Shown here: positions 43,177-51,490 of the stretch, in pieces | Numbering within the stretch: the first letter of the stretch is position 1 | How the letters are laid out: every line of letters begins with the position of its first letter | DNA from: Polynucleobacter sp. MG-6-Vaara-E2 | Lineage (GTDB): Bacteria; Pseudomonadota; Gammaproteobacteria; Burkholderiales; Burkholderiaceae | Length of the DNA stretch: 64,000 bases | Assembly: GCF_018687695.1 (NCBI RefSeq) | Contig: NZ_CP061303.1 | Span: forward strand, 1,815,847-1,879,846 | Direction of reading: 5' to 3' | Position numbers and translations under genes: made by a program | Notes under the pieces: model-generated | Told to the model about the DNA's origin: nothing | What the model saw: the letters and a program-made list of their open reading frames with translations, nothing else | Databases searched by the model: none

Positions 43177-43205
43177 CTTATTCTCTCTATTCAATCAAAA
43201 AATAA

Positions 43206-43400
43206 TCAATGGGACACAACTGCTTTCACTATTAAGAGCAGGACGGCCATAAAAATTAAGGCTCCAACAACACCCGCAATAATAATGTGTACAAAACTTA
43301 ATGATGCTACATCTTCCTGCAAACCTGACTTCTTACGCACTCCTAAAAAGCCCCACATGACGGCTTTCATAGACTGCATAAAACTACTATTCTTCTTCAC
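43206..43400 (-). CDS. DUF2970 small membrane protein
   Basis: The 64-residue protein has the conserved FMQSMKAVMWGFLGVRKKSGLQED and one C-terminal membrane helix (about 37-60). DUF2970 proteins are encoded between Cox11 and subunit III genes in many proteobacteria; their role is unknown but probably linked to oxidase assembly. The start is GTG at 43400, overlapping the ctaG stop as GTGA; an ATG seven codons later is the alternative. Confidence 0.88.
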   Translation of the reverse strand: MKKNSSFMQSMKAVMWGFLGVRKKSGLQEDVASLSFVHIIIAGVVGALIFMAVLLLIVKAVVSH

Positions 43401-43981
43401 GAAACTACCTTTGACTTTGGAGCGGGCGGAGTACCACCCAATCCCAACTCAAAGAATGTATAGGACAAGGTGATTGTTTTCACATCATCCGGTAAACCTG
43501 CATCAATGACAAAGACCACTGGCATCTTCTTAGTTTCATTAGCTGCCAAGGTTTGTTCTTGAAAACAAAAACATTCCAACTTCGTAAAAAACTCTGTCGC
43601 GCTTTTAGGTGCGTAACTCGGTATTGCTTGAGCCCTCACTGAGCGATTTTGATTGTTAGTGACTTCATAAACAATCTCCGTCATCTCACCAGGATGCACT
43701 TCTAAAAAATTCTTCACTGGCTTAAAGGTAAACGGGCCGCGACTATTGGAGTCAAACTCAATGGTTACTGTACGAGCATAGTTAACTTGGGTGTTGCCAA
43801 CCTTGTTGGGACTGAATGCTCTAACGCCATAATCATTCTTGTTCGTTACAACATTGATACCTGTCACTTCACATAGAGCCTTGTACATTGGAACTAAGGC
43901 ATACCCAAAACCAAACATCATCACTGCAGCAATTAAGAGCTTAATTAGGATTTGACGATTGAGCGACTGAGTAGAAACCAT
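43397..43981 (-). CDS. ctaG: CtaG (Cox11), copper chaperone for CuB
   Basis: Cox11 proteins deliver copper to the CuB site of subunit I. The 194-residue protein has one N-terminal membrane helix (about 12-32), the YALVPMYKALCEVTGI signature with a conserved Cys, and the copper-binding CFCFQEQ in the periplasmic immunoglobulin-like domain (about 130). It lies after the small assembly gene and overlaps DUF2970 by four bases. Confidence 0.96.
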   Translation of the reverse strand: MVSTQSLNRQILIKLLIAAVMMFGFGYALVPMYKALCEVTGINVVTNKNDYGVRAFSPNKVGNTQVNYARTVTIEFDSNSRGPFTFKPVKNFLEVHPGEMTEIVYEVTNNQNRSVRAQAIPSYAPKSATEFFTKLECFCFQEQTLAANETKKMPVVFVIDAGLPDDVKTITLSYTFFELGLGGTPPAPKSKVVS

Positions 43982-43996
43982 TGCAAGCAGCAGGCG

Positions 43997-44128
43997 TTAA
44001 CCTAAAAAACTCCGTTTAATCACAATACCAATAAAAAAGGTCAAGACGATACTCAAAAGTACAAACCCCAGCCTGCGATTATTTGCAGCTAGGGCTTGTT
44101 TATTTGAAGAATTAAATTCCTGCTTCAC
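43997..44128 (-). CDS. Cytochrome oxidase small assembly protein (43 aa)
   Basis: This tiny protein reads MKQEFNSSNKQALAANNRRL then one membrane helix (FVLLSIVLTFFIGIVIK). It matches the short NRRLG...-plus-helix proteins coded between ctaD and ctaG in Burkholderiales, called small assembly proteins; function is not proven. I choose GTG at 44128, which overlaps the ctaD stop by 17 bases. A longer in-frame frame from 44212 would run further into ctaD and has no support. Too short for many gene finders. Confidence 0.75.
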   Translation of the reverse strand: MKQEFNSSNKQALAANNRRLGFVLLSIVLTFFIGIVIKRSFLG

Positions 44129-45731
44129 GCATCTGCTCTGCACTAGGCGGAGTTTCAAAAGTGTGGTGAGGTGCTGGTGAAGGTACTGTCCACTCAAGAC
44201 CTTTGGCGCCATCCCATGGCTTCATTGGTGCTTTTTCACCTTTACCGCTATACGCAGGCAACACCACGAATAACAAGAAGTAAACCTGTGCCAGACCGAA
44301 ACCCAAAGCACCGATAGAAGCGATCATGTTGAAGTCAGCGAACTGAGTTGGATAGTCAGCATAACGACGTGGCATACCAGCTAAGCCCAAGAAGTGCATT
44401 GGGAAGAAGGTGATGTTAAAGAAAATCATGGAAGCCCAGAAGTGGATCTTGCCGCGAGTTTCATTCGCCATGTAACCAGTCCACTTAGGGCACCAGTAGT
44501 AGAAGCCAGCAAACATTGCAAACAATGAGCCTGCTACCAATACATAGTGGAAGTGAGCAACTACGTAGTAAGTATCTTGTACGCCGATATCGATTGGCGC
44601 CATTGCCAAGATCAAACCGGTGAAACCGCCCATCGTAAATACGAAGATGAAGCCGATAGCCCACAACATTGGAGTTTCAAAAGTCATTGAACCTTTCCAC
44701 ATTGTTGCAACCCAGTTAAAAATCTTCACGCCAGTTGGAACAGCAATCAACATTGTTGCGTACATGAAGAACAACTGACCGGTTACCGGCATACCAGTGG
44801 CAAACATATGGTGAGCCCAAACAATGAATGACAAGATCGCAATCGATGCCGTTGCATAAACCATTGAGCTATAACCAAACAATGTCTTTCTGGAGAAAGC
44901 AGGAACGATTTCACTGATGATTCCGAAAGCTGGAAGAATCATGATGTAAACCTCTGGATGACCAAAGAACCAGAAAATATGCTGGAACATGATTGGGTCA
45001 CCACCGCCAACAGCAGAGAAGAATGAAGTACCGAAATGGCGATCAGTCAAAACCATCGTGATTGCACCAGCCAATACAGGCATTACAGCAATCAATAAGT
45101 ACGCAGTGATCAACCAAGTCCAACAGAACATTGGCATCTTCATCAATGTCAGACCAGGAGCGCGCATATTCAAGATGGTGACGATGATATTGATCGAACC
45201 CATGATGGAAGATGCACCCAACAAGTGGAGAGAGAAAATTGCCATGTCCATGCCAGGGCCCATTTGCGAGGTCAATGGAGCATAGATAGTCCAACCACCA
45301 GCAGGAGCACCGCCAGGGACCAAGAATGAACTCAACAACAAGGTTGCGGCCACTGGAAGAATCCAGAAGCTAAAGTTGTTCATGCGAGCAAATGCCATAT
45401 CAGATGCGCCGATTTGCAAAGGCACCATCCAGTTAGCAAAACCAACGAATGCCGGCATGATTGCACCGAACACCATCACCAAGCCGTGCATGGTTGTTAA
45501 TTGATTGAAGAACTCCGGACGGAAGAATTGCAAACCAGGCTGGAACAATTCCAAACGAATTCCCAAGGCCATCACGCCGCCAGCTAATAAGCTAATAAAC
45601 GAGAAGATCAGGTACATCGTGCCGATGTCTTTGTGGTTGGTTGCGAACAACCAACGACGCCAACCATGTGGCGTGTGATCTTCATGTGCGTGATCGTGTG
45701 CGTGATCGTGGGTAGTAGAGACTGTGCTCAT
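44112..45731 (-). CDS. ctaD: CtaD, cytochrome c oxidase subunit I
   Basis: Subunit I holds heme a, heme a3 and CuB. The 539-residue protein has 12 membrane helices and the catalytic-site segments FWFFGHPEVYIMILP (CuB His and the cross-linked Tyr), WAHHMFATGMP (two CuB His), and VAHFHYVLVAG (heme a3/heme a His) plus TMHGLVMVFGA (heme a His). The Glu of the D-channel is in HPEVY. The N-terminus is His-rich because of a 12-base tandem repeat (45686-45707) giving HDHAHDHAHEDH. It lies between ctaC and the small assembly gene. Confidence 0.98.
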   Translation of the reverse strand: MSTVSTTHDHAHDHAHEDHTPHGWRRWLFATNHKDIGTMYLIFSFISLLAGGVMALGIRLELFQPGLQFFRPEFFNQLTTMHGLVMVFGAIMPAFVGFANWMVPLQIGASDMAFARMNNFSFWILPVAATLLLSSFLVPGGAPAGGWTIYAPLTSQMGPGMDMAIFSLHLLGASSIMGSINIIVTILNMRAPGLTLMKMPMFCWTWLITAYLLIAVMPVLAGAITMVLTDRHFGTSFFSAVGGGDPIMFQHIFWFFGHPEVYIMILPAFGIISEIVPAFSRKTLFGYSSMVYATASIAILSFIVWAHHMFATGMPVTGQLFFMYATMLIAVPTGVKIFNWVATMWKGSMTFETPMLWAIGFIFVFTMGGFTGLILAMAPIDIGVQDTYYVVAHFHYVLVAGSLFAMFAGFYYWCPKWTGYMANETRGKIHFWASMIFFNITFFPMHFLGLAGMPRRYADYPTQFADFNMIASIGALGFGLAQVYFLLFVVLPAYSGKGEKAPMKPWDGAKGLEWTVPSPAPHHTFETPPSAEQMREAGI

Positions 45732-45773
45732 GAATTACTCCGGTTTCGTTTTATCTGTATTAGTTAATCTGAA

Positions 45774-46928
45774 TTACTGGCCGCGTGCGGTAATAATTTC
45801 TTGGGTCTGAATCACTTCACCCGTCTTATTACCCCATGAATTACGAGTATAGGTAATGACTGCGGCAATATCGCCATCAGAAAGTACGCCTGCCCATTTC
45901 GGCATTGCATTTTTACCGTTTAACAAAATGTTGAATTGACCAGCTTTAGGACCATTCACCACTTTGCTGCCATCCAATGCTGGGAACGCGCCCGCACCTT
46001 TGCCATTTGGCTGATGACATGCAGCACAGTTTGCTGCGTAAACTTTTGCACCGCGCTCTTTTTGCTCATCCAAGGTATAAACCTTTGAAGGATCATCACC
46101 GCCAGCGCCCATTTCTTTCTTCTTCTGTGCAACCCAAGCACTGTAATCCTCTTGTGAAACTACTTTCACAACAATCGGCATGAAAGCATGCTCAGCACCG
46201 CAAAGCTCAGAACACTGACCGCGGAATGTACCAATCTTGTCAGCCCTAAACCAGGTATCACGAACAAATCCTGGGATCGCATCTTGCTTAACGCCAAATG
46301 CCGGGATCGTCCATGCGTGAATAACGTCGTTCGCCGTTGTAATCAAGCGAACCTTCTTACCAACAGGGACAACCATTTCGTTATCCACTTCCATCAAATA
46401 GGTATTTGATTTTGGCGCTAGGTTGTTAATCGCTTCACGTGAAGTAGACAAGGTAGACAAGAAGCTAATGCCTTCGCCTTCGCCTTTAATGTAGTCATAA
46501 CCCCATTTCCACTGATAACCAGTGGTCTTAATAGTGATGTCAGAGTTAGTTGTATCTTTCATAGCTACAACTGTTTTAGTTGCAGGCAGTGCCATACCAA
46601 TCACGATGAGCAAAGGAATGACTGTCCAAATAATTTCAACAGTTGTGCTCTCATGGAAAGAGGCTGATTTATGACCCAAAGATTTACGATGTTTCAAAAT
46701 CGAATAGAACATGACACCAAATACGCCCACGAAAATAAGCGCACAGATCACCAACATCATCCAGTGAAGCCAGTGGATCTCTTGCATGATTTTGGTTGCT
46801 GGAGCAGCGAAATTCAGCTGGTTTACAGCTGGACCTCCAGGCATGTTTTCTGTGGCGTGTGCTAAAGCAGTGCCGAAGGCTGCTACTAAATAGAGCGATG
46901 CCCTAGTGACTTTTCCAAATAAATTCAT
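45774..46928 (-). CDS. ctaC: CtaC, cytochrome c oxidase subunit II with C-terminal cytochrome c domain
   Basis: Subunit II takes electrons from cytochrome c through the CuA centre. The 384-residue protein has a signal peptide, two membrane helices (about 55-80 and 95-118), CuA ligands in the cupredoxin domain (HAWTIPAFG, CSELCGAEHAFM), and a fused class I cytochrome c domain with CAACH heme motif (about 300) and a later methionine ligand (MPKWAG). It is the first gene of the oxidase operon and has a clear promoter at 47018-47046. Confidence 0.97.
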   Translation of the reverse strand: MNLFGKVTRASLYLVAAFGTALAHATENMPGGPAVNQLNFAAPATKIMQEIHWLHWMMLVICALIFVGVFGVMFYSILKHRKSLGHKSASFHESTTVEIIWTVIPLLIVIGMALPATKTVVAMKDTTNSDITIKTTGYQWKWGYDYIKGEGEGISFLSTLSTSREAINNLAPKSNTYLMEVDNEMVVPVGKKVRLITTANDVIHAWTIPAFGVKQDAIPGFVRDTWFRADKIGTFRGQCSELCGAEHAFMPIVVKVVSQEDYSAWVAQKKKEMGAGGDDPSKVYTLDEQKERGAKVYAANCAACHQPNGKGAGAFPALDGSKVVNGPKAGQFNILLNGKNAMPKWAGVLSDGDIAAVITYTRNSWGNKTGEVIQTQEIITARGQ

Positions 46929-46964
46929 CTTATTCTCTGTTGATTGTCATGAGCACAGCAGCAA

Positions 46965-46990
46965 AAAATGCCACAAAATGCTCAAAATGC
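46965..46990 (-). repeat. Three direct repeats in the ctaC leader
   Basis: On the minus strand GCATTTT occurs three times (starting at plus positions 46965, 46975 and 46984), 9-10 bases apart, roughly one DNA turn each, between the predicted start of transcription (near 47011) and the ctaC ATG. They could bind a regulator or be chance in AT-rich sequence. Confidence 0.3.
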
Positions 46991-47017
46991 GGTCTCAAGC
47001 CAATACTTCCAGCGGTG

Positions 47018-47046
47018 ATTATAGGGTTAATTAAGCTCAACAACAA
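47018..47046 (-). promoter_or_regulatory. Sigma-70 promoter of the ctaC operon
   Basis: On the minus strand the -35 box TTGTTG (47046-47041), a 17-base spacer and a consensus -10 TATAAT (47023-47018) are perfectly placed. Transcription would begin near 47011, giving an 83-base leader before the ctaC ATG at 46928. Confidence 0.75.
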
Positions 47047-47120
47047 ACAGGGATAACCCACCTCCATCCAATCTTGGTCAAGGTTAAAATGATAGTAAGC
47101 ACTTACACTTAAGCAGAATA

Positions 47121-47909
47121 TTACCTAGTCTTGCGCCCAATTTGATTTATATCAATATAAGCAACGCTATCCTGCGCTTTTGCAAGATGCTTGCCAATAG
47201 CCCAAGCGTGTCCATAAACCACTTCCAGAGTGAGTTTTGGAGGTAAATCAGTCATTTCATTGCTTGAATTCGAGGCTGAATCTCCTAACTTCAAAGTCTG
47301 TACATCAGCTATTAGTAGCGCTGAGTTTTCATAATCTAATGTCAGATATTCCATATCCATCACGGGATCTGAAAAGCGCTCAGCCATCAAAACATCGCCC
47401 ATATCATGCATATCCCAAGGGCTCAATAAGTTTTTGATCTGAAAGGGGAGTGGTCCGACTGAGCGTAACTCTTTCCCGGTATCTGGCCCTAGATAGCTAA
47501 ATGCAATCAAACCACCCTCTCGCAGTACGCGCCAACACTCCTGCAAAAAATGCTTTGGGTCAGCAAGATCATGCAACAAGAGATCGCTCAATACCAAATC
47601 AACAGAATTATCAGGAAGATCAAATTTACCTGTACTGAGATAACTAGAAATTAGGTTTGAATGAGCGGAGCGAAATAAAGAGCGCCAATTTGCCAAGATC
47701 TTTGCAAGCCATAACTGAGAGGTAGATGAACCCTCTTCTGCAATGCTGTGAATACGCGCATGAGGAAAACGTTTGGCAAAAGTAGCCAAATGCATTCCAG
47801 GAAAATCTGGCACCACTAAAACATCTCTGACATCTAATTTAACAATATCGAGTTTTTGCAGCATACGGTCTGCAATTTCATCTTGTAACCATCTGATCGG
47901 CTGGGTCAT
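47121..47909 (-). CDS. BioC-like class I methyltransferase with altered SAM motif
   Basis: The protein resembles betaproteobacterial BioC/malonyl-ACP O-methyltransferase-like proteins: N-terminal DEIADRMLQKLDIVKLDVRDVLVV, then DLPDNSVDLVLSDLLLHDL, FLQECWRVLREGGLIAFSYLGPDTGKELR and PFQIKNLLSPWDMHDMGDVL. However the SAM-binding glycine motif (normally DLGCGTG) reads VVPDFPGMH, so cofactor binding is doubtful. I use the ATG at 47909 (MTQPIRW), which fits homolog N-termini; an ATG at 47960 would overlap the comF start region. It is divergent from comF. Whether it acts in biotin synthesis is uncertain; no other bio genes are in the window. Confidence 0.75.
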   Translation of the reverse strand: MTQPIRWLQDEIADRMLQKLDIVKLDVRDVLVVPDFPGMHLATFAKRFPHARIHSIAEEGSSTSQLWLAKILANWRSLFRSAHSNLISSYLSTGKFDLPDNSVDLVLSDLLLHDLADPKHFLQECWRVLREGGLIAFSYLGPDTGKELRSVGPLPFQIKNLLSPWDMHDMGDVLMAERFSDPVMDMEYLTLDYENSALLIADVQTLKLGDSASNSSNEMTDLPPKLTLEVVYGHAWAIGKHLAKAQDSVAYIDINQIGRKTR

Positions 47910-47932
47910 TGGCTCAGTATACTCAGCGCCCC

Positions 47933-48676
47933 ATGCAATTTCTAGTGAATCTTCTTGCATCAATTAGTACACATCTATTACCAACTGCATGCATTATTTG
48001 TCAGCAGTTTCAAACTGAATCGATTTGCGCTACTTGTCTTAGTACATTAGAAAATAAGAGCCTGATTCACTATGAATGTTGCCACCAGTGCGGCATCCCG
48101 CTTCAAGTTCGAGAGCTCAATAAAAAACGTTGTAGCTGCTGCGTAAAGCATCCACCATTTTTTGATGAGACCTATTGCCTTGATCGCTATGAAGGGATTT
48201 TGCAAGATGCCCTTCATCAACTGAAGTACCAAAAAAGAATTGTCTTTGCATATGGTCTTGCAAAAGCCTGGGATCACATTCAATTTCACTTACAAGAGCA
48301 ATGCCAGGCTGACTACTTGCTCCCTGTGCCACTGAGTACCGAGAAATTACTGTCACGGGGATTTAATCAAAGCTGGGAATTGGTAAGAAGAATTCAATAT
48401 GGGCGCCCTGCAAAAAAGCTACCCCATGCCATTAAGCGTCATCATCACTCACATCACCAAGCAGGTAACACTCTGAGCGTAAGACAAGATGCTGTTCAAG
48501 AGATGTTTTATATTGACTCTCAATACGTGAATCGTTTGGCGGGTAAAACGGTCATTGTGTTTGATGATGTCATGACTAGCGGAGCTACGCTCAATGAAAT
48601 TGCGCGGATACTCAAAGCTAATGGAGTAGTACGCGTAATTAACTGGGCTCTACTCAGAACCACAAGACTGGCTTAA
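47933..48676 (+). CDS. ComF family phosphoribosyltransferase-like protein
   Basis: ComF proteins are associated with DNA uptake, but their reaction is unknown. The protein has N-terminal cysteine pairs (CIIC, CATC, CCHQC, CSCC) that could bind zinc, and a C-terminal PRTase fold with the PRPP loop VIVFDDVMTSGATLNE (about residues 205-220) and RGFNQSWELVRRI. I use the ATG at 47933; a TTG at 47909 is the alternative. It is divergent from the methyltransferase with a spacer of about 23 bases, and is followed by trmL. Confidence 0.88.
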   Translation: MQFLVNLLASISTHLLPTACIICQQFQTESICATCLSTLENKSLIHYECCHQCGIPLQVRELNKKRCSCCVKHPPFFDETYCLDRYEGILQDALHQLKYQKRIVFAYGLAKAWDHIQFHLQEQCQADYLLPVPLSTEKLLSRGFNQSWELVRRIQYGRPAKKLPHAIKRHHHSHHQAGNTLSVRQDAVQEMFYIDSQYVNRLAGKTVIVFDDVMTSGATLNEIARILKANGVVRVINWALLRTTRLA

Positions 48677-48703
48677 TAACTAGTTATCAAATTAGAATGC
48701 AGT

Positions 48704-49174
48704 ATGTTTAATATTGTTTTATTCGAACCCGAAATACCACCCAATACTGGCAATATCATTCGCCTGTGCGCGAATACGGGCGCAAAACTTCACCTCATTG
48801 AACCATTAGGCTTCCCAATGGAGGATGCTAAATTGCGTCGCGCCGGCTTGGACTATCACGAGTTTGCCAGTATCAAAGTTCATGCGAATTGGGCGCAATT
48901 TATGCAGAGCGAAAAGCCTGAGCTTCAACATCTCTTTGCATTAACGACTAAAGGTAGTGGTCAGTTTCATGCAGGCAAGTACAAGCCGAATGACTACTTT
49001 GTTTTTGGATCGGAAACTAAAGGCATCACAGATGAAGTGCGCAACTCTATCCCCGCTTCAAATCAAATGCGTCTTGCGATGCAAGACAATAGTCGCAGCT
49101 TAAACTTATCTAATACTGTGGCAATTGTGGTTTACGAAGCTTGGCGTCAGAATGGTCTTATAGGCGGCAAGTAA
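48704..49174 (+). CDS. trmL: TrmL, tRNA (cytidine/uridine-34-2'-O)-methyltransferase
   Basis: TrmL methylates the wobble ribose of tRNA-Leu isoacceptors. The 156-residue SPOUT/trefoil-knot protein shows EPEIPPNTGNIIRLCANTGA, FGSETKGI and the C-terminal knot segment SLNLSNTVAIVVYEAWRQ. It follows comF after 27 bases on the plus strand and converges with gpsA (21-base gap). Confidence 0.96.
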   Translation: MFNIVLFEPEIPPNTGNIIRLCANTGAKLHLIEPLGFPMEDAKLRRAGLDYHEFASIKVHANWAQFMQSEKPELQHLFALTTKGSGQFHAGKYKPNDYFVFGSETKGITDEVRNSIPASNQMRLAMQDNSRSLNLSNTVAIVVYEAWRQNGLIGGK

Positions 49175-49195
49175 AGCTCAAAGACTAAAGGGGTT

Positions 49196-50218
49196 TTAAG
49201 TCTCTATTTTTGGATCGCGACCCATGAGTTTTTTAAGCGCCTCTTTGGGCGTGAGATTGCTTGATAACACTTCACCCATCATTGCCGTAATCGGCATCTC
49301 AATATTTAAGCGCTTTGCTAGATCACCTACAGCAGCTGCACACAGTACGCCTTCAGCGACATGACCTAAGCTAGCCAAGATCTGATCCAGAGATTTACCG
49401 GCTGCTAGCTCGAGACCTACACGACGATTGCGCGACAGATCTCCTGTGGCCGTCAAAATTAAATCTCCAACACCAGTAAGACCCATGCAGGTTTCTGATT
49501 TTCCGCCAGCAGCTTTTACGAGTCGCATCATCTCTGCCAACCCACGAGTAAGCACTGCGGCACGAGCATTCAATCCTAGATTTAATCCGTCGCCAATGCC
49601 TGCTGCGATTGCTAAAACATTTTTTACTGCACCACCCAGTTCAACACCAATCAAATCATCGCTCGCATACACGCGCATATTGCCATGATGAAAAGCTGAC
49701 TGAACAATTTTGCACAGTTGCTCAGAAGTACTCGCAACCGTTAATGCGCAAGGCATACCCGCACCCACCTCATGAGCAAAACTCGGGCCAGATAAAGCAC
49801 CATAAGAATGCTTTAGGCCGCGACTATGAACTCGATCTTCGCGCTCTACAACTTGATGCGGCAAAAGCGTGGTGGAAGGCTCCAAGCCTTTACACAACCA
49901 AATGATATTGAGTGGATGATCAGCAATCTCCAGCGCCTTAGCAATCGTCTCTGAGAGGCCAGACATAGGAGTTGCAATCACCAAAAGATCTTCTGGCCCC
50001 AGTCTTTTTACTGCAGTAGCAAAATTACTTTCTAACTTTAGATTCTTAGGTAACGAAATACCTGGGAGATAGTCTTGGTTCTCACCATTTTGGGCAATCG
50101 CTTCAAGTTGCTTTGTACTACGAGACCATAAGCATACGTCTTCTGCTTGAAGCTGACGCGCTGCTTGAGAGGCCATTGCGGTCCCCCAAGCGCCTGCTCC
50201 GAGCAGCGTCACTTTCAT
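49196..50218 (-). CDS. gpsA: GpsA, NAD(P)H-dependent glycerol-3-phosphate dehydrogenase
   Basis: GpsA makes sn-glycerol 3-phosphate for phospholipids. The 340-residue protein begins with the Rossmann motif LLGAGAWGTAMA, has GLSGPSFAHEV-like ALSGPSFAHEVGAG and the catalytic lysine segment LGGAVKNVLAIAAGI, then GVGDLILTATGDLSRNRRVG. It follows secB after 24 bases; the order grxC-secB-gpsA is typical for proteobacteria. Confidence 0.97.
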   Translation of the reverse strand: MKVTLLGAGAWGTAMASQAARQLQAEDVCLWSRSTKQLEAIAQNGENQDYLPGISLPKNLKLESNFATAVKRLGPEDLLVIATPMSGLSETIAKALEIADHPLNIIWLCKGLEPSTTLLPHQVVEREDRVHSRGLKHSYGALSGPSFAHEVGAGMPCALTVASTSEQLCKIVQSAFHHGNMRVYASDDLIGVELGGAVKNVLAIAAGIGDGLNLGLNARAAVLTRGLAEMMRLVKAAGGKSETCMGLTGVGDLILTATGDLSRNRRVGLELAAGKSLDQILASLGHVAEGVLCAAAVGDLAKRLNIEMPITAMMGEVLSSNLTPKEALKKLMGRDPKIET

Positions 50219-50242
50219 TATCTGTGACCTAGTTTTAGATAT

Positions 50243-50767
50243 TTAATTCGGAAGAATGATTTTGCTTTCATCCGCATTATCGCCAGTACTGTCGCCTGCA
50301 GCTTGATGAGCTTGCATCAAACGGTGCTCGTACATTCCATGGAAATTGATTTCATTAAGATGAATAGGCTGGAAACCTGCGCGACTGATGACATCAGCTA
50401 TATTTGAACGCAGGTATGGGTACAAAATTGTTGGGCAAGTAATGCCTAACATTGGATCAATTTGTTCGACGGGAATATTTTGAAATTCAAAAATACCTGC
50501 TTGGTTAGCTTCCACTAAGAAGAGCACCTTACCTTCAACGCGAGCTGTCATAGTGGAGCTGAGGGCAACTTCAAAAAGTTCACCACTGATCGGCTTAACA
50601 GCAACATCAACCTCAATTTGGACCTGCGGCTCTGCAACCACCAAGAAAATTTCAGGAGCATTTGGCTGCTCTAGGGATAAGTCCTTCAGATAAATTCGCT
50701 GAATGCGAAATGAAGGATCTTTGGATTCTGTATTTGCTGCGCTATGAGCAGATGAATGTTCGGTCAT
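50243..50767 (-). CDS. secB: SecB, protein-export chaperone
   Basis: SecB keeps preproteins unfolded and brings them to SecA. The 174-residue protein has the SecB core FRIQRIYLKDLSLEQPNAPEIF (the SecB start signature), VEQIDPMLGITCPTILYPYLR and INFHGMYEHRL, with a polar C-terminal tail ending in a DESKIILPN segment rather than the zinc-binding C-terminus. I use the ATG at 50767. It lies 28 bases after grxC. Confidence 0.96.
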   Translation of the reverse strand: MTEHSSAHSAANTESKDPSFRIQRIYLKDLSLEQPNAPEIFLVVAEPQVQIEVDVAVKPISGELFEVALSSTMTARVEGKVLFLVEANQAGIFEFQNIPVEQIDPMLGITCPTILYPYLRSNIADVISRAGFQPIHLNEINFHGMYEHRLMQAHQAAGDSTGDNADESKIILPN

Positions 50768-50795
50768 CACAAACTTTCTATAGGTTTTTAATCAA

Positions 50796-51050
50796 TCAAG
50801 CTAATAAGGGATCAAGCTTGCCAGCGCGATCTAAGGCAACTAAATCATCGTAACCACCCACATGAGTTTCACCAATATAAATCTGTGGAACAGTGCGACG
50901 ACCAGTACGGGTCATCATCACTTCACGCTGGGAGGGGTCACGATCAATCAAAATCTTCTCTAAATTACTCACACCTTTTTTGATTAATAGCTTTTCTGCC
51001 ATAACGCAGTATGGACAAACTTGCGTGCTGTACATCGTTACTTGTGGCAT
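50796..51050 (-). CDS. grxC: Glutaredoxin 3
   Basis: The 84-residue glutaredoxin has the dithiol active site CPYC at residues 12-15 and the glutathione-binding TVPQIYIGETHVGGYDDL. It reduces disulfides with glutathione, whose synthesis genes gshA/gshB are also in this window. It is 4 bases after the rhodanese gene and is followed by secB. Confidence 0.97.
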   Translation of the reverse strand: MPQVTMYSTQVCPYCVMAEKLLIKKGVSNLEKILIDRDPSQREVMMTRTGRRTVPQIYIGETHVGGYDDLVALDRAGKLDPLLA

Positions 51051-51054
51051 ATCT

Positions 51055-51468
51055 TCACGTCACCAATGGCAAGGCAGCAGCTTTCCAGGACTGAACGCCG
51101 CCCTCTAAAACGCCTACCTCTATAAATCCAAGCTTTTGTACCTGTGCCAAAGCCTTACGGGATTGAGCGCCCGTATCACACACCAATACTAGTGGGCGCT
51201 TTCGATCCAGCTTCAAGGCCTCAATGGCGCTATCTAGGCTGGCAGCATTAGCCTGCTTTGCGCCTGGCAAATGCCCAGCTTTAAATACGTCTTCCGAGCG
51301 CAAATCTAAAACATGGGCTTTACGACGGTTTATCCAAATAGTCGCTTCAGTGGGCGACAAGCCTTTTCCGCTAATAAGCGTAGATAATGTAGGTAGGAAA
51401 AGCGCTGCGCCTGAAACTAGCAATAGGGCAATTAGCGCTAAATTATCAATTTGGGTGAGAAAGTTCAT
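51055..51468 (-). CDS. Membrane-anchored rhodanese-like protein
   Basis: The 137-residue protein has an N-terminal membrane helix (about 8-32) and one rhodanese domain (about 40-135; AHVLDLRSEDVFKAGHLPGA, active-site loop VCDTGAQSRKA with a catalytic Cys). Single-domain rhodaneses can transfer sulfane sulfur; the actual partner is unknown. I use the ATG at 51468. It lies 22 bases from the divergent gpmA and heads the rhodanese-grxC-secB-gpsA operon, an order seen in many proteobacteria. Confidence 0.92.
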   Translation of the reverse strand: MNFLTQIDNLALIALLLVSGAALFLPTLSTLISGKGLSPTEATIWINRRKAHVLDLRSEDVFKAGHLPGAKQANAASLDSAIEALKLDRKRPLVLVCDTGAQSRKALAQVQKLGFIEVGVLEGGVQSWKAAALPLVT

Positions 51469-51490
51469 CACCTGATTATAGAATGGCTCT

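Noticed and set aside
49182..49203. AGACT/AGTCT hairpin between trmL and gpsA
   Set aside because: Only five base pairs with a large loop; not convincing as a terminator.
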